Shown here piece after piece: positions 1 through 5,125 of a DNA stretch of 11,391 nucleotides. The notes beneath the pieces are model-generated. The model did no database searches and was not told where the DNA came from. It saw only the letters and a list, made by a program, of their open reading frames with translations. Origin of the DNA: Bacillota bacterium (lineage in GTDB: Bacteria > Bacillota > Clostridia > Christensenellales > Aristaeellaceae); the NCBI GenBank assembly GCA_023392755.1, contig JAEWNM010000227.1, forward strand, positions 1-11,391, given 5' to 3'. Position 1 is the stretch's first letter. Each line of letters opens with the position of its first letter. The position numbers and the translations under genes are program-made.

Positions 1-122
1 TGTAGAGATCGTTGTTGGTCTACTCAATAACCGACCCCGTAAGCGTCTCGGCTGGAAAACCCCCGCGGAGGTCTTCTTCTCTAAATCCCCCAGACGCTGT
101 TGCACTTGACTTGACAATGTAC
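1..122 (+). mobile_element. Right end of an IS30-family insertion sequence (partial)
   Basis: The IS30-type transposase tail is followed at about 97-119 by TGCACTTGACTTGACAAT and flanking bases. That is the sort of sequence found in the terminal inverted repeat at the 3' end of IS30-family elements. The matching left repeat lies outside the window, so the exact boundary near position 120 and any target duplication cannot be confirmed. The element borders the sugar cluster, so it may have taken part in rearrangement here, but nothing shows that it moved the cluster. Confidence 0.55.
2..109 (+). CDS. IS30-family transposase, C-terminal fragment (5' end outside window)
   Basis: This is the last 35 codons of a rightward reading frame that enters from the left edge and stops at TGA 107-109. 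It contains LLNNRPRKRLGWKTPAEVFF, the strongly conserved C-terminal block of IS30-type DDE transposases; in the family the catalytic Asp and Glu residues lie further upstream, outside this window. IS30 transposases move the element by a copy-out, paste-in route. The stop arrives right after SPRRCCT. Another forward frame reads VALDLTM at the same place, which from memory resembles the usual IS30 family tail, so a small frameshift at the end is possible. Whether the element is intact cannot be judged because only its end is here. Family assignment is firm; functionality is unknown. Confidence 0.85.
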   Translation, partial: VEIVVGLLNNRPRKRLGWKTPAEVFFSKSPRRCCT

Positions 123-130
123 CATCTAGA

Positions 131-171
131 ATCGGAGGGCTTCGGCCCTCCGATACCTCCCTGGGTTTTTT
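131..171 (+). terminator. Hairpin with delayed T run, possible intrinsic terminator
   Basis: A perfect 10-bp stem (131-140 with 145-154) closes a TTCG tetraloop, an exceptionally stable RNA loop. A run of six T lies at 166-171, eleven bases beyond the stem, which is further than in a classic terminator. It follows the transposase end and would act on rightward transcripts. It may work as a weak terminator or RNA stabiliser before the stronger hairpin downstream. Confidence 0.5.
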
Positions 172-181
172 GATGGTCTGG

Positions 182-223
182 CGCTGCGTTCCCCTGTTTG
201 GCAGGGGAACGCAGTGTTTTTTT
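182..223 (+). terminator. Strong rightward intrinsic terminator
   Basis: A 15-bp stem (182-196 with 202-216; 13 perfect pairs CTGCGTTCCCCTG/CAGGGGAACGCAG plus an outer G-T wobble and a C-G pair) has a 5-base loop and is followed directly by seven T (217-223). This is a textbook Rho-independent terminator for rightward transcription. It would insulate the cluster from transcription leaving the IS30 element. On the opposite strand the hairpin is not followed by a T run, so it does not look like a terminator for the leftward gene that ends at 243. Confidence 0.88.
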
Positions 224-242
224 GTATTCGCCGCTGGCAAGG

Positions 243-662
243 TTACGGTGCTTCAAACGGAGCCGAGACTGTTTCCATAAACTCGATTTCTTCCCCGTCC
301 GGGCCAATCACATACACGGAGATGATTTTCCAGGGAACGGGCTTTGCCTGAATGACGTTGGAGTAGTGTGGCTCTCCTTTTGGAATCCCGCCGGCGGCGA
401 CGGCTTTTTGAAATGCCGCTTCGCAATTATCCACTTCAAGGGCAAAGTGCGTAAGGCGGCCCACAGGCTCAGGCGCGCCGTCGTTGCCGATCTCAAGGTA
501 ATTCCGGTTCCCCATATCCAAAATGACGGCGCGGCCGCCGCCCTCCCAATCAAACTCCAGCACAATGGGAAAGCCTAGCCCCTCAGTGTAAAAAGCCAGG
601 GAGCGATTGAGATTTTCCGAACGCATACCCACATGGTGAATGCCGTGAATGCCGTTGCCCAT
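243..662 (-). CDS. VOC (glyoxalase-fold) family protein, single domain
   Basis: This encodes a cytoplasmic protein of 139 residues with no signal peptide or membrane segment. It reads as one vicinal-oxygen-chelate domain built from two beta-alpha-beta-beta-beta modules. IHHVGM with H10 opens module 1, LTHFALEV with H72 opens module 2, and GPDGEEIEF with E127 closes it. These are the positions that usually bind the divalent metal in glyoxalase I and its relatives. The family includes glyoxalases, isomerases, epimerases and extradiol dioxygenases, so the substrate cannot be read from sequence. The ATG at 662 was chosen over a longer frame reaching 728 because AAAGGG sits 8 bases upstream of it and the longer form would run through the promoter. 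It is divergent from the sugar transport operon and shares its type of operator, so it probably belongs to the same pathway as the two-domain VOC protein encoded at 4121-4888. Confidence 0.85.
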   Translation of the reverse strand: MGNGIHGIHHVGMRSENLNRSLAFYTEGLGFPIVLEFDWEGGGRAVILDMGNRNYLEIGNDGAPEPVGRLTHFALEVDNCEAAFQKAVAAGGIPKGEPHYSNVIQAKPVPWKIISVYVIGPDGEEIEFMETVSAPFEAP

Positions 663-699
663 GAAGAACACCCTTTCTTTGTCAAGACGATGCACATAT

Positions 700-728
700 A
701 CTATACAGCGGATTGAAATCGCTTTCAA
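700..728 (-). promoter_or_regulatory. Sigma-A promoter for the leftward VOC gene
   Basis: Read on the minus strand, TTGAAA (723-728) and TATAGT (700-705) are separated by exactly 17 bases (706-722). Each hexamer has five of six consensus bases. Transcription should start near 693, giving a leader of about 30 bases with an AAAGGG ribosome site. The -35 box and most of the spacer lie inside the operator at 711-730, so a bound repressor would block RNA polymerase directly. Confidence 0.8.
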
Positions 729-730
729 TC
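711..730. promoter_or_regulatory. LacI-family operator O1
   Basis: This is a 20-base palindrome with left half GATTGAAATC and right half GCTTTCAATC. The halves match at 9 of 10 positions around a central CG, the hallmark of LacI-family operators. It overlaps the -35 region of the leftward VOC promoter. The same ATTGxAAxC|G pattern recurs at 961-980 and, more weakly, at 6326-6345. The core TGAAATCGCTTTCA is also close to the CcpA catabolite (cre) consensus, so the local LacI protein, CcpA or both could bind. Confidence 0.75.
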
Positions 731-927
731 GGGAAATTCATGCGGATGGAAAAGACATTCTGTGTTTCCAGAAACCCCCGGAACCGCTGAATTGGTTCCA
801 TTGAGGCATATAAATGAAAAGAAAGGGAAATCTGAAGCCAAATTTGGCGAAAAACAAGGAGATTTTAGGTACAAAAGCAGGCAAATGCAAAAAATGGCGT
901 AAATTTTACCACTCTACCAAAAAGAGA
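731..927. other. Divergent intergenic region between the two operator-promoter units
   Basis: This is about 200 A-rich bases without a convincing gene. It holds a 6-bp inverted repeat GGAACC/GGTTCC (780-785 with 794-799) and a perfect 12-base palindrome GCCAAATTTGGC (837-848). Neither matches the LacI-type sites. Their separation from both promoters would suit binding of another regulator or DNA looping between the two operators, but this is not demonstrated. A 50-codon reading frame at 814-966 runs into the downstream promoter and was judged spurious. Confidence 0.5.
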
Positions 928-956
928 TTGACAAGCACCCCTGTTTCGAGTAATAT
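928..956 (+). promoter_or_regulatory. Strong sigma-A promoter of the sugar transport operon
   Basis: A perfect TTGACA (928-933) and a near-perfect TAATAT (951-956) are separated by 17 bases. Transcription should begin near 963, within the operator that follows at once. The leader of about 60 bases ends in AGGAGG at 1011-1016, eight bases before the ATG at 1025. This is the best promoter in the window and suits high production of the binding protein. Confidence 0.9.
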
Positions 957-960
957 TCAC

Positions 961-980
961 TATTGAAAGCGGTTGCAATA
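961..980. promoter_or_regulatory. LacI-family operator O2
   Basis: The left half TATTGAAAGC and right half GGTTGCAATA form an imperfect palindrome (8 of 10 positions) around a central CG. It starts four bases after the -10 box and covers the expected transcription start, the classic place for repression. The core TGAAAGCGGTTGCA also fits the CcpA cre pattern well, so carbon catabolite control is an alternative or additional role. Confidence 0.78.
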
Positions 981-1024
981 GCCGCTGGTGACCGATTCCC
1001 ATGATGCGATAGGAGGTAGACTTC

Positions 1025-2272
1025 ATGAAACGGTTCTTGGCACTGGTACTTTCCCTGCTGTTGGTGTTGGGTCTGGTACCCAACAGCCTCGGCGAGGAGC
1101 AAATCACCCTGGAATTCTGGACTCTTGCGCTGCAGCCCACCTTTACCGATTTTATTCAAGGCCTGATCGACACATACGAAGCAGCCAATCCCAATGTGAA
1201 GATTGTGTGGCAGGATTTGCCCTGGGACGGTATCCAGGATAAGTTCCTGACACAGACTGCCGGCGGCAATCCGCCCGATGTCATCAACATCTGGTCACAG
1301 CTGGCCTTGACCTATGCCGGCAAGGATGCGCTGCTCAACCTGGAAGAATATATCACGGATGAGCAGAAGGGCATTTACCTGGAAGCGGCCTATGAGTCCG
1401 CCCGCCTTGGCGATGGCGTATACGCCCTGCCGTGGTACGCCACCCCCAACGTAACGGTTTACAACAAAGAGCTTCTGGCCCAGGGCGGCCTGGAAACGCC
1501 TCCCGCCACTTATCAGGAACTGTTTGATCTGGCCGTAAAGTTCAAGCAGGAGACGGGCGCGTATCTGTTCACCCCCTCCAGCATGTTCCATATGTTCTAC
1601 AGCTATGGCATCCCGATGATCAGCGAGGATCATACCAAGGCTACCTTCAATACGCCGGAAGCCTTGGAGCTTGTTACAAAGCTGCGTGACCTGGGCATGG
1701 CCGGCGCCATCAATACGGAGCCCGGCTCATGGGACAACTGGGACAACGACCGTCAGTTGTACGCCAGCGGCATGATGAGCCTTATTGTGGGCGGCCCGCA
1801 GACCGTGACGCGCCTGAAGGACGAGGCGCCCGACATCCTGGAAAAGACCGGCGTGTCCGAAGCGGTTCTCGGCCCGGCGGAAATCAGCGGCGAAGCGATC
1901 ATGAACCTGGTCATCTCCAAACAGACAAAGCATCCCAAAGAGGCGCTGGATTTTGCCAACTTCATCACCAATGATGAAAACCAGCTGGCCTTCTGCCATC
2001 AGGTTTCCATCTTCCCCACCACCAAGCTGGCCGCGGCCGACCCCTTCTTCCAGAGCGATATGGAAACCCTGGAGGGGCAGGCGAACTACTACGCTTCCCA
2101 GTCTGCCCAGACGGCTGTGGATATGACGCTGGGCATCGAAAGCGATGATGATGTGAAGCGCGAGATCGACAACATCACCGACGCCATCTTTGCCAGCGAG
2201 AAGGAACCCGCGCAGGCTATCGCAGACGCGGAAGCCCGCGTAAATGAGATTCTGGCGCAGATGAAGAAGTGA
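1025..2272 (+). CDS. Extracellular solute-binding protein (family 1) of a CUT1 sugar ABC transporter
   Basis: This is the sugar receptor of an ABC importer and has the usual family length (415 residues). Residues 1-23 form a secretion signal: MKR, then a hydrophobic core around 4-18, then a polar stretch ending NSLG before EEQ. The mature chain begins ITLEFWTLAL and continues with features of the MalE/UgpB type such as PPDVINIW, GDGVYALPWYATPNVTVYNK and WDNWDNDRQLYASGMMSLIVGGP. There is no cysteine in or near the signal, so the lipoprotein anchor expected for a Gram-positive binding protein is missing. The start is fixed by AGGAGG eight bases upstream. It is the first gene of the operon, behind a strong promoter and operator O2. 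The ligand cannot be told from sequence; downstream genes suggest an amino-sugar-containing oligosaccharide. Confidence 0.93.
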   Translation: MKRFLALVLSLLLVLGLVPNSLGEEQITLEFWTLALQPTFTDFIQGLIDTYEAANPNVKIVWQDLPWDGIQDKFLTQTAGGNPPDVINIWSQLALTYAGKDALLNLEEYITDEQKGIYLEAAYESARLGDGVYALPWYATPNVTVYNKELLAQGGLETPPATYQELFDLAVKFKQETGAYLFTPSSMFHMFYSYGIPMISEDHTKATFNTPEALELVTKLRDLGMAGAINTEPGSWDNWDNDRQLYASGMMSLIVGGPQTVTRLKDEAPDILEKTGVSEAVLGPAEISGEAIMNLVISKQTKHPKEALDFANFITNDENQLAFCHQVSIFPTTKLAAADPFFQSDMETLEGQANYYASQSAQTAVDMTLGIESDDDVKREIDNITDAIFASEKEPAQAIADAEARVNEILAQMKK

Positions 2273-2280
2273 CATGCTCA

Positions 2281-2341
2281 ATCAGGCACTGCCTGATCAA
2301 GCCCAGGCCACCATGGGATGCGGTTTCGCATCCCATGGTGG
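2281..2341 (+). other. Tandem intercistronic hairpins after the binding-protein gene
   Basis: Two stem-loops fill the gap between the binding-protein gene and the first permease. The small one is ATCAGGC/GCCTGAT with a 3-base loop (2281-2297). The large one is a perfect 15-bp stem (2308-2322 with 2327-2341) with loop GTTT. No T run follows, so full termination is unlikely. Such hairpins commonly protect the upstream mRNA end or cause partial termination, so that the binding protein is made in excess over the permeases, as in malE-malF. That role is inferred from position. Confidence 0.75.
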
Positions 2342-2386
2342 TTCGAAGGATATTTTAAGCTTCATGCCTGGAAGGGAATCAAAAGC

Positions 2387-3274
2387 ATGCGAAACAAGAG
2401 TAAGTGGCGCACCACAGTGGTTGCATGGATATTCATGGCGCCTGCCATGGCCGTTTTGCTGGTCTTTGTGTTTTATCCGATCGTGTTCAGCATTCCGCTG
2501 GCGTTTACCAACTATTCGGTGTTTGGGGCGACGGAGTTTGTTGGGCTTAATAATTTCAGGCGCCTGGTCGCGGATTCGGATTTTTGGAAGGCTTTCTTTA
2601 ATTCCTGCCGGTTCGTTATTGTGGTACCCATTTTGCAGCTCTTGTCCATCCTGCTTGCGCTGGTTTTAAACCGCAAGATGCCCGGAAGCAAGTTTTTTCG
2701 AATTTTGTACTACCTTCCGGTGGTTACTTCCATGGTTGCCGTAGCCATTATGTGGAAGTTCATCTTCGATCCCAACGGCGTTCTCAACACGTGGATGATG
2801 CAAACCGGCCTGATTCGGCAGCCCATGCGCTTTTTATCCAGCTCCAGGCTGGCGCTTTCCACCATGATGGCCATTACCATCTGGCAAGGCCTCGGCTATT
2901 ACATGATGATTTATCTTTCCGCATTGCAGACATTCCCCGAGGAGCTTATGGAGGCTGCCCGCATCGACGGTGCCAGCGCGTGGCGCAGTTTCTGGCGCAT
3001 CCGCCTGCCTCTTTTGCAGCCAACCATCTGGTTTTGCTCCCTGGTGTCCGTCATCGCGGCGGTCGGCGTGTTCGATGTGGTGTTCACCATTACCAACGGC
3101 TCCGGCGGGCCGGACAAGTCCACCTACGTAATCAACTTCTACGCGTATTACCAGGCCTTCTCCAAATTTGATTTCGGGTATTCGGCAACGGTCGGCATTG
3201 TGTTGGCCATGCTGACCTGCCTGTTCAGCGTTGTGCTGAATTTCTATAACAAGAAAGCGGGGGACATCTTTTGA
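2387..3274 (+). CDS. Sugar ABC transporter permease, MalF/UgpA type
   Basis: This is one of two membrane subunits that form the sugar channel in the cytoplasmic membrane (295 residues, normal for the family). Six hydrophobic segments can be seen, at about 12-36, 72-94, 104-126, 156-179, 214-235 and 266-287. The cytoplasmic EAA loop EELMEAARIDG starts at residue 185 and continues to RLPLLQP near 211; it docks on the ATPase. The ATG at 2387 was preferred to an earlier ATG at 2318 because the earlier one lies inside the large hairpin, while GGAAGGG occurs about ten bases before 2387 and the protein then begins with a typical MRNKSKWR end. The stop overlaps the next permease start by four bases (TTGA), so the two are translationally coupled. 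No ATPase gene follows. Confidence 0.93.
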   Translation: MRNKSKWRTTVVAWIFMAPAMAVLLVFVFYPIVFSIPLAFTNYSVFGATEFVGLNNFRRLVADSDFWKAFFNSCRFVIVVPILQLLSILLALVLNRKMPGSKFFRILYYLPVVTSMVAVAIMWKFIFDPNGVLNTWMMQTGLIRQPMRFLSSSRLALSTMMAITIWQGLGYYMMIYLSALQTFPEELMEAARIDGASAWRSFWRIRLPLLQPTIWFCSLVSVIAAVGVFDVVFTITNGSGGPDKSTYVINFYAYYQAFSKFDFGYSATVGIVLAMLTCLFSVVLNFYNKKAGDIF

Positions 3275-4110
3275 CAACGCAGATCAGGCATCAAAAAGCG
3301 CTGAAGAAAGGCGCAGTCATGCTGCTGCAGTATGCTGCATTGCTCCTGACGGCGCTTGTCTGCGCCGGCCCTTTTTTGTGGCTGCTGTCCACCTCTTTCA
3401 AGTCCAATGAAAACATCTATACCCTCAACCTTTTGCCCAAGAATTTTTCCTGGGACAGCTACGTAGGCGTGTTCAAGCTGCTGGATATCTTCCGGATGCT
3501 TGTCAACTCCCTGATTATCGCGGGCGGCGGTGTTGGGCTCAATGCCGTTTTTGGCGCGCTTTGCGCCTATCCGCTGGCCAAGATGGATTTTTACGGAAAA
3601 AAGCTGGTGAACACGGCGCTGGTCGCCACCATGATCATCCCTGCCGCCGCGGGGCTGGTGGTGAACTATATCACCATTCAGCGGCTTGGGCTGGGCGGCA
3701 ACTTCCTGGGCGTCATCATTCCCAATTCCGTGAACGTATTCAGCATCATTCTGCTCAGGCAGGCTTACATGGCAATTCCCAAGGAGTTGATGGATTCCGC
3801 CCGCATCGACGGCGCAAAGGAGTTTCGGATCTGGCGCAGCATTATGCTGCCGCAAATCCTTCCTTCGATTGCCACGGTTGTGATTATGGATTTTATCAAC
3901 AAGTGGAACATGTTCCTTTGGCCGCTTTTGATTCTGAATGTGGATCAGTATCCTGTGGCCACCGGGCTCAAGCACATCAGCGGGCAGTTCAACTACAAGT
4001 TTACCAATGTGGCGGCGGGCACGGTTCTGGCGGTGGTTCCGGTGGTTGTTTTGTTCATCCTGTGCCAGAAATACTACGTGAACGTCACGGCCGGGGCGCT
4101 CAAAGGATAG
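3271..4110 (+). CDS. Sugar ABC transporter permease, MalG/UgpE type
   Basis: This is the second channel subunit of the importer (279 residues). Hydrophobic segments are visible at about 18-40, 76-100, 113-136, 144-164, 199-221 and 247-266. The EAA loop KELMDSARIDGAKEFRIW starts at residue 171 and runs to PQILPS near 199. NKWNMFLWPLL at 210-220 is typical of the MalG branch. Translation appears to start at a TTG (3271) whose bases are shared with the stop of the first permease; a GGGGGA purine run lies just upstream. It forms a heterodimer with the preceding permease and needs a CUT1 ATPase, which is absent here. Firmicutes often use one shared ATPase of the MsmX/MsmK type encoded elsewhere. 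Confidence 0.93.
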   Translation: MTTQIRHQKALKKGAVMLLQYAALLLTALVCAGPFLWLLSTSFKSNENIYTLNLLPKNFSWDSYVGVFKLLDIFRMLVNSLIIAGGGVGLNAVFGALCAYPLAKMDFYGKKLVNTALVATMIIPAAAGLVVNYITIQRLGLGGNFLGVIIPNSVNVFSIILLRQAYMAIPKELMDSARIDGAKEFRIWRSIMLPQILPSIATVVIMDFINKWNMFLWPLLILNVDQYPVATGLKHISGQFNYKFTNVAAGTVLAVVPVVVLFILCQKYYVNVTAGALKG

Positions 4111-4120
4111 GTGAAAAGCG

Positions 4121-4888
4121 ATGGAAAGAGTGGATGGGCTCAGCCATGTACGTTTATCCGTGCCGGATGTAAAAGCGGCTGCACGGTTTTATTGCCAGGG
4201 CATGGGCCTTGAGCTGGTATGCCAGGATGAAAGTGAAGCGGTGATCGCCACACCGGACAATATCCTGCTCTTCGTTCATGGGGGCGGCACCAATGCGGGA
4301 GATACGGGCGGCATTACCCATGTGTGCTACAACACCTGGGATGTGGATGAAGCTTTTGCGCGGGCTTTGGCATTTGGCGCGGTACCCAGCCGGGAAAGCG
4401 ACCCCGAGCCCTACACCTACAAAAACCTGCGCATGGCGTTCGTGCGTACGGCCTCGGGGGAAGAAATCGAGTTTTGGGGAATCATGCGGCCAAACGGCCG
4501 GTTTGGAGAACCGATGCCCGGCAGCTGCTATGTGAAGCATTTCGTTCACGTCGCTTTGACCGTGCCCGATATGAAAGAGAGCATCCGCTTTTATGAGGGG
4601 TTGGGAGCGGTTTTGAAGGTGGACTGGGAGTGGGGCTGCTCGCTGCGCCTTCCCGACATGCGCGAAATGGAATTGTTCACCGGCGGGCATTGCATCATGG
4701 ACCCGCGGGCCTACACCAGCTTTGGCTTTTTCACGCAGGGCGAAAAAGGGCCGGTGGATAAAGGCCTGGGGCCGGCGGGGGAAACCATTGAGCTTGTACA
4801 GCTGGATCAATGCTCTGCAAATGACTTGTATTTCACGAAAGCTCCCAAGCGTCTGCCGGATTTGTTTTTGCAGGCGCCCGAGGCATAA
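4121..4888 (+). CDS. Two-domain VOC (glyoxalase-fold) family protein
   Basis: This encodes 255 residues carrying two VOC domains in tandem. Domain 1 (about 5-120) has all three usual metal-binding positions: H9 in LSHVRLSV, H67 in GGITHVCYN and E117 in GEEIEFWG. Domain 2 (about 137-230) keeps H143 in FVHVALTVPDM and E224 in GETIELVQ, but the second His position seems replaced in RAYTSFGFF, so this domain is probably weakened for metal or structural. Tandem VOC proteins include extradiol dioxygenases, 4-hydroxyphenylpyruvate dioxygenase relatives and various isomerases, so no reaction is assigned. It starts 10 bases after the second permease, within the transport operon, which ties it to metabolism of the imported compound. 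Its layout parallels the divergently transcribed single-domain VOC protein. The ribosome site is modest (GGATAGGTG). Confidence 0.85.
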   Translation: MERVDGLSHVRLSVPDVKAAARFYCQGMGLELVCQDESEAVIATPDNILLFVHGGGTNAGDTGGITHVCYNTWDVDEAFARALAFGAVPSRESDPEPYTYKNLRMAFVRTASGEEIEFWGIMRPNGRFGEPMPGSCYVKHFVHVALTVPDMKESIRFYEGLGAVLKVDWEWGCSLRLPDMREMELFTGGHCIMDPRAYTSFGFFTQGEKGPVDKGLGPAGETIELVQLDQCSANDLYFTKAPKRLPDLFLQAPEA

Positions 4889-4903
4889 GGCGAGGAGGCC
4901 AGC

Positions 4904-5116
4904 ATGAACCGTTTGGATTATACCCAGCTTCTGGAAGAAGTGAAAAAGGAATTGACCATGCCAGGCGGCAACTTTGATGGCTTGTTCGGAAGGGATGAGG
5001 AAACGCTCAGGCAGGCGGAATTGATTGCCGCGGTGGCGTTGGTGGCTGCCGACCGGCTGTACTCCCGCCTGACAAAAAGCCGGTTTGAAATGCGCGAGGA
5101 AGACGAACACCGCTGA
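4904..5116 (+). CDS. Small hypothetical protein, 70 residues
   Basis: I do not recognise this protein. It is soluble and highly charged, with no signal peptide or membrane segment. It looks mostly helical, with a central run ETLRQAELIAAVALVAADRL (about 33-52) that could form an amphipathic helix, and an acidic tail MREEDEHR. It has a very good ribosome binding site (GAGGAGG, five bases before the ATG) and follows the two-domain VOC gene by 15 bases, so it is probably translated as the last gene of the transport operon. It could be a small partner subunit or adaptor for a neighbouring enzyme; this is only a guess from position. It converges on the repressor gene, with six bases between the two stops. 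Confidence 0.7.
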   Translation: MNRLDYTQLLEEVKKELTMPGGNFDGLFGRDEETLRQAELIAAVALVAADRLYSRLTKSRFEMREEDEHR

Positions 5117-5125
5117 CCGCGGTCA
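5114..5125. repeat. 12-base palindrome joining two convergent stop codons
   Basis: TGACCGCGGTCA is a perfect palindrome. Its left TGA is the stop of the 70-residue gene and its right TCA is the complement of the repressor gene's TGA stop. There is no loop and no T run, so it is not an intrinsic terminator. It is most simply a coincidence of tight packing. It does show that the two convergent transcripts have no terminator between their coding regions and must overlap unless they end inside each other. Confidence 0.7.

Noticed and set aside
814..966. A 50-codon lysine-rich reading frame (MKRKGNLKPN...) on the plus strand, with GAGG seven bases before the ATG.
   Set aside because: It runs through the -35 and -10 boxes of the strong transport promoter and into operator O2. 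Its Lys-rich content follows from the A-rich DNA and it shows no recognisable motif.
1001..1012. A tiny ATG-ATG-CGA-TAG frame overlapping the ribosome site of the binding-protein gene.
   Set aside because: Two codons plus a repeat start are expected by chance, and it has no ribosome site of its own.
3244..3975. A long minus-strand reading frame (243 codons) opposite the second permease.
   Set aside because: It is the reverse shadow of a clear membrane permease, is His/Gln-rich without domain features, and lacks promoter and ribosome site.
4154..5110. A 318-codon minus-strand frame opposite the two-domain VOC gene and the 70-residue gene.
   Set aside because: Its composition is that of an antisense shadow, and the plus-strand genes have motifs and good ribosome sites.
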